64,000 bases of DNA from Microbacterium sp. MYb45 (GTDB lineage: Bacteria > Actinomycetota > Actinomycetes > Actinomycetales > Microbacteriaceae): the NCBI RefSeq assembly GCF_002979655.1, contig NZ_PCPG01000019.1, positions 1 through 64,000 of the forward strand. Reading direction: 5' to 3'. The translations under genes and the position numbers were made by a program. The stretch's first letter is position 1. The number at the start of each line of letters is the position of its first letter. Of this stretch, positions 1 through 6,564 are shown in pieces. Under the pieces are notes generated by a model. The model ran no database searches, was not told where the DNA came from, and worked only from the letters and a program-made list of their open reading frames with translations.

Positions 1-1
1 C

Positions 2-682
2 GTGAGGCGTGACGAGGGGGCATCCGCCCCCACGGAGGATGCCGCCCCCCTCGCCGCGATCCTGGGCGCACCGGCGTCGGATGCCCCCTCGTCACGCCTC
101 ACGATCCTCACCGTGTGCACCGGCAACATCTGCCGGTCGCCGCTGGCCGAGGTCATGCTGCGGTCCGACCTCGAACCGCTCGGCGTGCGGGTCCACAGCG
201 CGGGCACCCATGCCCTGGTAGGTCACGGCATGCCCGAGCCGGCGCTGGAGCTGGCCGCGCAGGCGGGCGTCGATCCCGCGACGGCATCCGCCCACCTGGC
301 CCGCTACCTGGTCGAGCCGCTTCTCGACGACGCCGACCTCGTCCTCACCATGGCACGCGAGCATCGGTCGCACGTGGTCAAGATGATGCCGAACCGACTG
401 CGTCGCACCTTCACGGTCCGCGAGTTCGCGCGCCTCGCATCGACGGTGAGCACCGACGACGCCCGCGCTGCCGCCGATGCGGCCGGCTCGTCGTCCCACG
501 AGCGGTTCGCCGCCGTGCTGCGTGCCGTCAACGATCAGCGCGGCGTCACCGCCTCCTCCGGGGATGACGACGACGTGATCGACCCCTACCGGCGGTCGCG
601 TGAGACCTACGCGCGGTCGGCGGCGGAGCTGACTCCCGCGCTGGTCGAGGTCGAACGAATCGTGCGCGCCGCCCTCACGTGA
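2..682 (+). CDS. Low-molecular-weight protein-tyrosine phosphatase (Wzb-like)
   Basis: Cytoplasmic phosphatase expected to dephosphorylate the C-terminal tyrosines of the neighbouring BY-kinase, so cycling exopolysaccharide assembly. The P-loop CTGNICRS (C-x5-R-S, Cys about residue 39) begins the domain and the general-acid loop DPYRRSRETY lies near the C-terminus; both are diagnostic of the family. About 30 N-terminal residues precede the domain, which is more than usual. The frame is open to the window edge, so the GTG at base 2 may not be the true start and the gene may begin upstream or further inside. A stretch between the two motifs is longer than in minimal family members. Followed 94 bases later by the kinase on the same strand, the classic Wzb-Wzc arrangement. 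Confidence 0.85.
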   Translation: MRRDEGASAPTEDAAPLAAILGAPASDAPSSRLTILTVCTGNICRSPLAEVMLRSDLEPLGVRVHSAGTHALVGHGMPEPALELAAQAGVDPATASAHLARYLVEPLLDDADLVLTMAREHRSHVVKMMPNRLRRTFTVREFARLASTVSTDDARAAADAAGSSSHERFAAVLRAVNDQRGVTASSGDDDDVIDPYRRSRETYARSAAELTPALVEVERIVRAALT

Positions 683-736
683 GCCGTGTGCGCCTCCGGC
701 GGCGGGGTGTTCGCCGTATGCTCATTCTCATGTCTG

Positions 737-768
737 CATCCCGGCCTCCCCGCGGGATGTGCGAGGGG
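737..768 (+). promoter_or_regulatory. Leader hairpin before BY-kinase Shine-Dalgarno
   Basis: CATCCCG (737-743) can pair with CGGGATG (753-759) around a nine-base loop, directly before GAGGGG (763-768), the likely ribosome binding site of the TTG start at 777. The bases TCTGCATCCC (734-743) resemble, in reverse orientation, part of the leader element found at 3491 and 4686. Function is not known; the hairpin may simply shape translation initiation. Confidence 0.3.
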
Positions 769-776
769 ATGAAGAG

Positions 777-2240
777 TTGGAACTGAGAGACTACGCGCGC
801 ATTCTGCGCGCGCATTGGATCGTCATCGTCGCGGCCACGCTGGTGGGTGCGGCCCTCGCGTTCGGCTGGAGTTCCCTGCAGCCACGGGTGTACTCGGCCG
901 ACACGACAGGCATCGTGACGGCCGTGGGCGGAGACGGCACGAGCGGTTCCGCCCTCGTGGGCAACCAGCTCGCCCAGAGCAGGGTCAAGTCGTACCTCAA
1001 TCTCGGTTCCTGGCGGGCGGTCGCCGAGCATGCGATCGACGAACTCGACATCGACGCCTCGCCCGACGTGCTGGTGAACCGGGTCACGGTGACGAACCCC
1101 GTCGACACCACCGCGCTGAAGGTCACCGCCACCGGGCCGACGCCCGAGTCGGCGCAGGCACTGGCGCAGGCCTGGCTCGACGGCATGGCGATCGAGATCG
1201 AGAAGCTCGAGGGCGGCACCGCCGAGACGCCGGCGGCGATCTCCCTCATCGTCGGTGACTCCGCGCGCCTTCCCAGCACCCCGTCGTCGCCGAACACGCG
1301 ACTGAACGTGATCATCGGCGCTCTCGCCGGTCTCGCCCTCGGTCTCGTCTATGCGTTCGTGCGGCACACCGTCGACCGTCGCGTGCGTCACCCCCGCGAC
1401 ATCGAGCGCGAGACGGGCGTCTCCGTCATCGGCACCCTCCCGCTCGAGAAGTCGATCGCCGGCGAGCGACAGGTGATCGACTTCTCCCTGGAATCGCAGC
1501 ACGGGGTGTCGCACCACCTCATCGAATCGATGCGCGAGCTGCGCACGAACCTGCAGTTCATCGACGTCGACAACCCGCCGCGCGTGATCGTGGTCACGAG
1601 TTCCGTGCCCGGAGACGGCAAGTCCACCGTCTCGGTCAACCTCGCCTCCAGCCTCGCCGCCGCCGGACAGTGGGCCATCCTCATCGACTGCGACCTGCGC
1701 CGCCCGGTCATCGCCGACATCTTCGGCATGTCCCACGACGTCGGCCTCACCGATGTGCTCGCGGGTCGGGCCGAGCTGCAGGATGTGGCGCATCGCCCCT
1801 CCCGCGACATCCCGCTCGCCGTCGTCGGCGCCGGGCGCATCCCGCCGAACCCCAGCGAGCTGCTCGGGTCGCAGCGGATGCGCGACTTCCTGGCGGAGAT
1901 CAGCAAGTCGGCGATCGTCATCCTCGACTCGCCACCGGTGCTGCCGGTGACCGACGCCGCGGTGCTGGCCGCGAACGCAGACGGCGTGCTGATCGTCGTC
2001 TCGTCCGGGAAGACCACCTTCGACATGCTGCAGCGTGCGATCGACAACATCACGCGCACGACGGGTCGGGTGCTCGGCGTGGTGCTGAACCGTGTGCCGC
2101 GCAAGGGTGCGGAGTCGGCGTACTACGGCCGCGAGTACTACGGCGCCTACGAGCGCTACGCGAAGGACGGCGCGGACAGCGAGAGCACTGAGCCCGACGC
2201 CGCGCCCGGTGTACGCCGGCGCGGCACCGCTCAGGTCTGA
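777..2240 (+). CDS. Polysaccharide co-polymerase fused to tyrosine autokinase (BY-kinase, Wzc-like) copy 1
   Basis: Inner-membrane protein controlling chain length and export of exopolysaccharide. The N-terminal Wzz domain starts with ELRDYARILRAHW and a membrane helix, with a second helix (about residues 175-195) after the external domain. The cytoplasmic kinase follows: Walker A VPGDGKST (about 276-284), Walker A' LIDCDLRRP, Walker B VILDSPP. The C-terminus is rich in Tyr (YYGREYYGAYERYAK), the usual autophosphorylation cluster. A GTG at 759 is also in frame, but TTG 777 is preferred because the two paralogues at 26016 and 27481 start at the same point (MDIHDY, MELRDY) and because GAGGGG lies eight bases before it. 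Pairs with the upstream phosphatase. Confidence 0.9.
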   Translation: MELRDYARILRAHWIVIVAATLVGAALAFGWSSLQPRVYSADTTGIVTAVGGDGTSGSALVGNQLAQSRVKSYLNLGSWRAVAEHAIDELDIDASPDVLVNRVTVTNPVDTTALKVTATGPTPESAQALAQAWLDGMAIEIEKLEGGTAETPAAISLIVGDSARLPSTPSSPNTRLNVIIGALAGLALGLVYAFVRHTVDRRVRHPRDIERETGVSVIGTLPLEKSIAGERQVIDFSLESQHGVSHHLIESMRELRTNLQFIDVDNPPRVIVVTSSVPGDGKSTVSVNLASSLAAAGQWAILIDCDLRRPVIADIFGMSHDVGLTDVLAGRAELQDVAHRPSRDIPLAVVGAGRIPPNPSELLGSQRMRDFLAEISKSAIVILDSPPVLPVTDAAVLAANADGVLIVVSSGKTTFDMLQRAIDNITRTTGRVLGVVLNRVPRKGAESAYYGREYYGAYERYAKDGADSESTEPDAAPGVRRRGTAQV

Positions 2241-2265
2241 GTCACCGCTCGGTCTGCGGCCCCTC

Positions 2266-3351
2266 TCAGGGCTGAGTCGGCGGCAGCAGGATCCCGTCGG
2301 CGATGAGCACCTGCACGGCCGTCTGCACGATCGTCACGGGGTCTCCGTCTGCGGGCTCTCCGTGCATGGTCACCACGGCGTCGACGAGCTGAGCGAGCGT
2401 GCTCCCGCCGGCGGCCGCGCTCCAAATGGTCGGGCCGATGCCGTCGAGGACGTGCACCTGTCCCCCGGTCGGCGTCCGCCGCAGCACGGCGACACGGGAG
2501 TCGAGCACCAGCTCATCGACGGTCTCCGCGCGGCGGTACGCGTCCGCGGCTGACGCGTCGACCACGGGTGCGGTGCGGGCGATGATCGGCGGCACCGGAG
2601 CGGGCTCGACCGCGAGCAGATCGTCGATGATCCCGTCGATGCCCGCCACCTCCCGGTAGCGCAGTCGAACCGCACCGCCGGTGGCTTCGAGCAGCGCAGC
2701 GATCCGCTGCAGGGGTGCCGGCCCGTCGGAGAGATAGCTGGTCTGCGGTCCCAGCAGAGCCAGGGCGTCCGCGACGTCCAGCAGTTCGACCTCCGGCACC
2801 TCCGGGCCCTCCGGCGAGCGATCGATCACGACGATCTTCGCCACCCGCAGCTCATCGGGAAGCGGGTGCGCGCCGCCGATGCTCGACAGCGCGACCTGAG
2901 CCTTGGGAACGGCATCCTGTTCGATGATCGACAACGGCTTGCGGTAGGGCACCACGCGACCGGTGTCGTCGATGCCGATGGTCTCGTCACTCACATACGC
3001 GTAGCGCTTCGAGAGGTGGCGCGCCGCCGTCGTCTTGCCGGTGCCGGATGCCGCACTGAGGACCACGACGCGACCGTCGTCAGTGGCGAGACCGGCAGCA
3101 TGCAACATCCAGATCGGGTCGTGTCGGCGGTGCGCGAGGGCTTTGATCGTGACGTCGGTCGAGAGCGCGGAGAGGGCTGCGGCATCCTCCGTGTCGGCCG
3201 GAACCACGGCGACCGCATCGGCGACTCGATCGCCCTCGTAGCGGGCATCCGCCCAGGCAGCCGCGGCGCGAGCCCGGAAGTCGTCGTCGCGTTGGGAGGC
3301 GTCGATCTCGATCACCGCTCCGACCGCGTTGACGAGGAGGCGATCGGGCAT
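2266..3351 (-). CDS. HprK-like kinase fused to a PqqD domain
   Basis: A 361-residue protein. Its N-terminal two thirds resemble the HPr serine kinase C-terminal fold: LHAAGL, then P-loop SAASGTGKTT (about residues 98-107), then SDETIGID. The C-terminal part (about 275-361) reads as a PqqD/RRE-type domain, with LDGIGPTIW and a helical tail. HprK-like kinases phosphorylate Ser in HPr and, in some lasso-peptide clusters, the C-terminal Ser of the precursor; PqqD domains bind peptide leaders. Related HprK-PqqD-nucleotidyltransferase sets occur in exopolysaccharide loci and have no settled function. ATG 3351 is chosen; the frame stays open upstream, so a longer form is possible. It is divergent from the small peptide gene at 3570, with a shared 218-base control region. 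Substrate unknown; the peptide next door, which ends in Ser, is a candidate. Confidence 0.75.
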   Translation of the reverse strand: MPDRLLVNAVGAVIEIDASQRDDDFRARAAAAWADARYEGDRVADAVAVVPADTEDAAALSALSTDVTIKALAHRRHDPIWMLHAAGLATDDGRVVVLSAASGTGKTTAARHLSKRYAYVSDETIGIDDTGRVVPYRKPLSIIEQDAVPKAQVALSSIGGAHPLPDELRVAKIVVIDRSPEGPEVPEVELLDVADALALLGPQTSYLSDGPAPLQRIAALLEATGGAVRLRYREVAGIDGIIDDLLAVEPAPVPPIIARTAPVVDASAADAYRRAETVDELVLDSRVAVLRRTPTGGQVHVLDGIGPTIWSAAAGGSTLAQLVDAVVTMHGEPADGDPVTIVQTAVQVLIADGILLPPTQP

Positions 3352-3405
3352 GCCAGCAAGCCTATCCACGTTCGCCGACTCGGCGAGCCGCGGAGTCGGC
3401 AGCAC

Positions 3406-3436
3406 AATGCGCGCAGGAACAACGCACATTGCGCGC
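3406..3436 (+). promoter_or_regulatory. GCGC-rich repeat site, candidate AraC-type operator 1
   Basis: TGCGCGC occurs at 3408 and again at 3430, a 22-base direct spacing (two helical turns) as is common for AraC-family activators. AACGCACA (3421-3428) sits between, and the same octamer followed by a CGCGC run recurs in front of the Tat protein gene at 4591. It lies upstream of the leader element at 3491 and within the divergent region. Assignment to the AraC-type product at 3680 is inference. Confidence 0.4.
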
Positions 3437-3490
3437 TTTTCGTCTATTCGTCGGATTTTCCCTGACGGGCGCTCTACGGTGGCTCGCAGT

Positions 3491-3564
3491 GAGGCTCCTG
3501 GGGGATGCAGATGAGTTTCGTGTCGTCTCACTACACGAATTCGAGATCTGCATTGACAGGAGGT
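3491..3564 (+). promoter_or_regulatory. Duplicated leader element, copy 1, with SD-proximal stem
   Basis: The first 21 bases (3491-3511, core CTCCTGGGGGATGCAGA) are identical to 4686-4706. They are followed by GTGTCGTCTC (3520-3529) and by ATCTGCAT (3546-3553), which can pair with ATGCAGAT (3505-3512). The stem ends four bases before the strong Shine-Dalgarno AGGAGGT (3558-3564) of the 37-residue peptide. CTCCTG in the box could alternatively pair with CAGGAG of the Shine-Dalgarno, so two exclusive folds are possible. A TACGGT hexamer at 3475 could be the -10, putting the box at the transcript start. It is probably a cis-acting RNA; no known riboswitch family is recognised. Confidence 0.55.
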
Positions 3565-3569
3565 CCGGG

Positions 3570-3683
3570 ATGATTGAATCTATATTCAATACACCGCTGT
3601 ATCGGGGCTTCGGCTTCGAGGCCGCACCGATCGCAGAGGCGCTACTGCCGCTCGCTGGCACCCTGAAAGGGGACGTCTCGTGA
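3570..3683 (+). CDS. 37-residue peptide, possible kinase substrate or coupling peptide
   Basis: ATG 3570 lies five bases after AGGAGGT, one of the best ribosome binding sites in the window. The product starts MIESIFNTPLYRGFGFE and ends LKGDVS, with no membrane helix or signal. Its TGA overlaps the GTG of the next gene (GTGA), so the two are translationally coupled. A longer in-frame reading from 3429 exists, but it runs through the leader element and lacks a ribosome binding site. No family is recognised. The C-terminal Ser and the divergent HprK-PqqD kinase suggest a ribosomal peptide that is phosphorylated; it may instead be only a leader that controls the regulator. No lasso cyclase or other maturase is present in the window. 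Confidence 0.5.
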   Translation: MIESIFNTPLYRGFGFEAAPIAEALLPLAGTLKGDVS

Positions 3684-4576
3684 GTCATTCCCACGCTCAG
3701 GTCATCGACGACAGAGAGCTCGCGAAGCACGGTGTCCGGCGGGTCGGAGACCGCCCTGGACTGCGTTCCCGGGAGCGCGCCTCCGGCGGTGTGCGACTGC
3801 TCAGCACAGGCGGCGGGACCTCCGAACTCCACGTGGACACGGTGAGCAGATACCCCGACCACTCGGTCTTCGCGTTCGTCGAAGCACAGGCGCTCTGGTC
3901 GCGAGTGGAGGGCGAACCCTGGGTCGAGACCGAGGGCGGTCTCGTCGTCGCCGCACACGGCATCGCACGCCGACTGCGGTGGGCAGGGCAGTGGCGCTTC
4001 GTCGCCGCACTCGTGCCCCGCTCGGCCATCGCCTCGTTCGTGCCGTCGCTGCCTTCCGACGCGAGTGTGTTCGCGGACCGCCGGCTCCTCGACACCTCGA
4101 TGCAGCAGTTCATCGGGTGTCTGCTCGACACCGACGACAATGCATCGGCGATCGAGCAGTACGCCATCGAGCAGCTGGTGATGGAGATGTGCGGCGCGGT
4201 ACTCCTCGACCGGATCGGCGGGGTCAGCGGGCAGGGCTCGCCGCATGCCGTGCTGCGTGAGCGGGCGATCGCCGTGATCTCGCAGCAGTGCGGTGACCCG
4301 TCGCTGAAACCGTCGCGCGTCGCGCATGAGGTGCAGTCGTCGTTGCGGCAGCTGCAGCTCGTCTTCTCCGAATCCGGCAACAGCGTCGCGGCGGAGATCC
4401 GTCGCCAACGCGCGCGGCTGGCGCACTCGCTACTGGTCGACAGTCGCTATGACGTGCTGAGCATCGACCAGATCGCGCAGCGCGCCGGATTCCACTCTCC
4501 GATGAGCATGCGTCGGGCACTCGACGAGGCCTATCAGGCCACCCCGCGCACCCTGCGCTCCTCGCGCCGGGCATAG
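3680..4576 (+). CDS. AraC-family transcriptional regulator
   Basis: A 298-residue DNA-binding protein. The C-terminal about 90 residues form the double helix-turn-helix of the AraC/XylS family, with DQIAQRAGFHSPMSMRRAL as the second recognition helix region and TPRTLR at the end. The N-terminal about 180 residues resemble an AraC-binding-like sensor (VETEGGLVVAAHG). GTG 3680 overlaps the stop of the small peptide gene by four bases, so expression follows the peptide. It lies between two promoters that carry similar GCGC-rich sites (3406 and 4591), and it is the likely activator of both. The ligand is unknown. Confidence 0.85.
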   Translation: MSHSHAQVIDDRELAKHGVRRVGDRPGLRSRERASGGVRLLSTGGGTSELHVDTVSRYPDHSVFAFVEAQALWSRVEGEPWVETEGGLVVAAHGIARRLRWAGQWRFVAALVPRSAIASFVPSLPSDASVFADRRLLDTSMQQFIGCLLDTDDNASAIEQYAIEQLVMEMCGAVLLDRIGGVSGQGSPHAVLRERAIAVISQQCGDPSLKPSRVAHEVQSSLRQLQLVFSESGNSVAAEIRRQRARLAHSLLVDSRYDVLSIDQIAQRAGFHSPMSMRRALDEAYQATPRTLRSSRRA

Positions 4577-4590
4577 CTCCGCGCAGCCAG

Positions 4591-4627
4591 AACGCACAGA
4601 TCGCGCAGGTTGAGCGCACCCTGCGCG
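4591..4627 (+). promoter_or_regulatory. GCGC-rich repeat site, candidate AraC-type operator 2
   Basis: AACGCACA (4591-4598) is followed by CGCGCAGG (4602-4609), which forms an inverted repeat with CCTGCGCG (4620-4627). The octamer and the CGCGC run match the site at 3421-3436. A TACTTT hexamer at 4668, just before the leader element at 4686, could be the -10. The pyrimidine-rich stretch at 4640-4670 between them is unusual. Candidate binding site for the product of the gene ending at 4576. Confidence 0.4.
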
Positions 4628-4685
4628 TAGTTCACCGAAACCCCCTTCCTCCCCCTCTTCCTCTCCCTACTTTGATGACCACGAA

Positions 4686-4764
4686 GAGGCTCCTGGGGGA
4701 TGCAGACGACGTGTCGCCTCTTCACGACACCGCGGGAAACCGCATCTGCATCGAACAGGGAGGG
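4686..4764 (+). promoter_or_regulatory. Duplicated leader element, copy 2, before the Tat-exported protein
   Basis: Bases 4686-4706 are identical to 3491-3511. The same order of parts follows: GTGTCGCCTC (4711-4720), then TCTGCATC (4745-4752), able to pair with GATGCAGA (4699-4706), then the Shine-Dalgarno AGGGAGGG (4757-4764) and GTG 4772. Box-to-Shine-Dalgarno distance is 71 bases here and 67 in copy 1. GTGTCG is displaced by four bases relative to the box between copies, so a conserved reading frame does not explain the match; an RNA or DNA element does. Confidence 0.55.
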
Positions 4765-4771
4765 CACTCAC

Positions 4772-5308
4772 GTGACCGAAGAAATCCAGAAGAACAAGGG
4801 CGTCTCGCGCCGCACGCTCGTCAAGGGCGCGGCATGGTCGGTCCCCGTCATCGCGGCAGCCGTCGCCACGCCGCTCGCGGCCGCGTCGCTGGTGAACGAC
4901 GACCTCGTTCCCGCGCTCAGCGGCCCGATCACGCTGAACCTCGGTCTCCTCGCGTCGGTCAACACCGTGAACACGCTGACGATCACCAACAACGGTACCG
5001 ACGCCTCGCCCGCCGGTGCCACGGCCGTCGTGCAGTACAACCCGGGCCTGCTGAGCCTGAACATCGCCACCGTGGCCGGGGTGTCCATCGGTGGGGCAGA
5101 CGGCAACTACACGCTGACGCTCCCGTCGATCCCCGCCGGCGGCAACATCGTCATCGGCCTGGGCACGACGCTCGACTCTCTGCTCAACGTCGGGCTGCTC
5201 ACCTCGCTCCTCGGCGGACCGCAGCAGGTCATGTCCGCGACCGTCACCGGCGACTCGGTCACCGGCAACAACTCGACCTCGCAGAACGTGGGCATCAACC
5301 TGCTCTGA
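4772..5308 (+). CDS. Tat-exported protein with an Ig-like (DUF11-type) domain
   Basis: A 178-residue secreted protein. A twin-arginine signal SRRTLVKGAAW (about residues 12-22) leads into a hydrophobic core ending ATPLAAAS. The mature part is short, acidic and rich in Thr, Asn and Gly (TLTITNNGTDASPAG, LPSIPAGGNIVIGLG), as in DUF11 or CARDB-like beta-sandwich domains of surface proteins. It has no Cys, no lipobox and no sorting signal. GTG 4772 is chosen because AGGGAGGG precedes it by seven bases and because it gives a normal Tat n-region; the frame is open upstream. It is controlled by leader copy 2 and the GCGC-rich site, so it is likely co-regulated with the peptide/AraC pair. Exact role unknown, probably an envelope or matrix component. 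Confidence 0.7.
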   Translation: MTEEIQKNKGVSRRTLVKGAAWSVPVIAAAVATPLAAASLVNDDLVPALSGPITLNLGLLASVNTVNTLTITNNGTDASPAGATAVVQYNPGLLSLNIATVAGVSIGGADGNYTLTLPSIPAGGNIVIGLGTTLDSLLNVGLLTSLLGGPQQVMSATVTGDSVTGNNSTSQNVGINLL

Positions 5309-5316
5309 GCGGATCT

Positions 5317-5354
5317 CGATGGGAGCGCCGGGCCCAGCACCGACGCTCCCATCG
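5317..5354 (+). terminator. Inverted repeat after the Tat protein gene
   Basis: CGATGGGAGCG (5317-5327) is fully complementary to CGCTCCCATCG (5344-5354) around a 16-base loop, starting nine bases after the stop codon. There is no T-run, so it is either a weak terminator, an mRNA-stabilising hairpin or the first of two stacked hairpins with the one at 5404. Confidence 0.45.
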
Positions 5355-5403
5355 TCGCTCCGGCCACCGCCGATGGTGGCGGCAGGGCGACGTGCAGCAC
5401 CGA

Positions 5404-5436
5404 GCGGGCGGATCCTTCCAGGATCCGCCCGCTTTT
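5404..5436 (+). terminator. Rho-independent terminator
   Basis: GCGGGCGGATCC (5404-5415) pairs perfectly with GGATCCGCCCGC (5421-5432) around TTCCA, followed by TTTT. This is a canonical intrinsic terminator between the Tat protein gene and the MauE-thioredoxin gene. It lies only 21 bases before the next start codon, so it may act as an attenuator limiting read-through into that gene. Confidence 0.75.
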
Positions 5437-5457
5437 CCGATCCGGGAGAATCAACCC

Positions 5458-6447
5458 ATGAGCGCATTCCTCGTTCCGCTTGCCTTCTTCCTCGCCGTCG
5501 TCTTCGCCGTGAGCGCCGTCGGCAAACTGCGCTCTGCGGATCACGGACAGTCGGCCTTCGCTGCCCTGCGCATCCCGGTTCGCCACTCGAAGACCGCGGC
5601 CGGGGTGCTGATCGCGGCCGAGGCCGTTGTCGCCGTGGGCCTGCTCGCGACCGCCAGCTGGCTCTTCGTGGTCTCCGCCGCGGCGGCACTCCTGCTGACC
5701 TCCGGCCTTCTGGTCGCCGTCGCCCGGGCGCACCGACTCGGCGCCACCGATGATTGCGGCTGCTTCGGTGACTGGCTCCCCTCCGCGATCGGGCCTCGAC
5801 TCATCGTGCGCAACGCGGTCCTCACCGCCATCGCCGCCTCGGTACTCGCAGGGGCCGTCACGGCGGTCGCCGTCTCCGAGCCCGTCGGGATTCCGGCCAC
5901 ACTCCTCACGGGCCCGTCGGTGCCCCTCGTGCTCGGCGCTGTCGGTGCAGGATTGCTGATCGCCGTCGGCGTCTGGTCCCTGGTCCGCGCATCGCACGCC
6001 ACCGGGCGGACGGACGCGCAGATCCCCCGTGGAGCCGGCGCGGTGCTGCTGCCCGCCACGGCAGAGATCGTCGACGTGCTCGTCCCGGCAACCCGCGCTC
6101 GCCTCCTGGTGTTCGTCGCGCCCGGGTGTCATGCGTGCGCGACCGCCCTGGCATCGCTCAAGGCCACAGAGGCCCCTCTGGCGGCCGTTGTCGACGTCTA
6201 TGTGATCCAGCGCGCCGTGAGCGTCGCGGCGAGCACAGAGCCGCCGCACGACCTCCCCGCTTCGACGCGGTTCGCGCTCGACGTCGGCGGTTCGGTGGCG
6301 GCGGCGCTCCGCATCGGAGCGGCGACCCCGGTGGCCGCGCTCATCGGCACCGACGGAACGCAGGCCGGGCCGCTGGCGGTCGGCAGCGACGAGGTGCGGG
6401 TGCTGATCGACAGCATCCGCGCGGCGGTCGAGGTTTCCCCCGCCTGA
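5458..6447 (+). CDS. MauE/DoxX-type membrane protein fused to a thioredoxin-like domain
   Basis: A 329-residue inner-membrane redox protein. The first half has four or more membrane helices and the MauE hallmark DDCGCFGDWLP (about residue 98), a Cys pair at the membrane surface; MauE-type proteins pass electrons for extracytoplasmic disulfide exchange. After another helix (LVLGAVGAGLLIAVGVWSL) comes a domain with VAPGCHACA (C-x2-C), which looks thioredoxin/TlpA-like. ATG 5458 gives a normal N-terminal helix and GGGAG precedes it. It follows the terminator at 5404. It may serve Cys-bearing envelope proteins of this locus, such as the Cys-rich signal peptidase at 10905; the Tat protein upstream has no Cys. 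Confidence 0.75.
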   Translation: MSAFLVPLAFFLAVVFAVSAVGKLRSADHGQSAFAALRIPVRHSKTAAGVLIAAEAVVAVGLLATASWLFVVSAAAALLLTSGLLVAVARAHRLGATDDCGCFGDWLPSAIGPRLIVRNAVLTAIAASVLAGAVTAVAVSEPVGIPATLLTGPSVPLVLGAVGAGLLIAVGVWSLVRASHATGRTDAQIPRGAGAVLLPATAEIVDVLVPATRARLLVFVAPGCHACATALASLKATEAPLAAVVDVYVIQRAVSVAASTEPPHDLPASTRFALDVGGSVAAALRIGAATPVAALIGTDGTQAGPLAVGSDEVRVLIDSIRAAVEVSPA

Positions 6448-6564
6448 CGCGGTGGTGCCGCTTCGACCGACCACGGCATAGCTCTGCTCTGAGTTCGCTC
6501 GGCGTCCGGATCAGCGGAAGCACGCCGACCTCCGGGCTCGCGCACAGGACGATAGACTTCGGCG

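Noticed and set aside
3429..3569. In-frame translation of the leader giving RLLGDAD...ICI, similar to the frame at 4675-4760
   Set aside because: The match follows from identical bases. The shared GTGTCG box is out of frame between copies, no ribosome binding site precedes either frame, and the second frame runs on through the Tat protein gene. An RNA element fits better than a peptide.
2266..4576. Lasso peptide cluster
   Set aside because: An HprK-like kinase and a small peptide are present, but no asparagine-synthetase-like cyclase, no transglutaminase-like protease and no dedicated exporter occur in the window.
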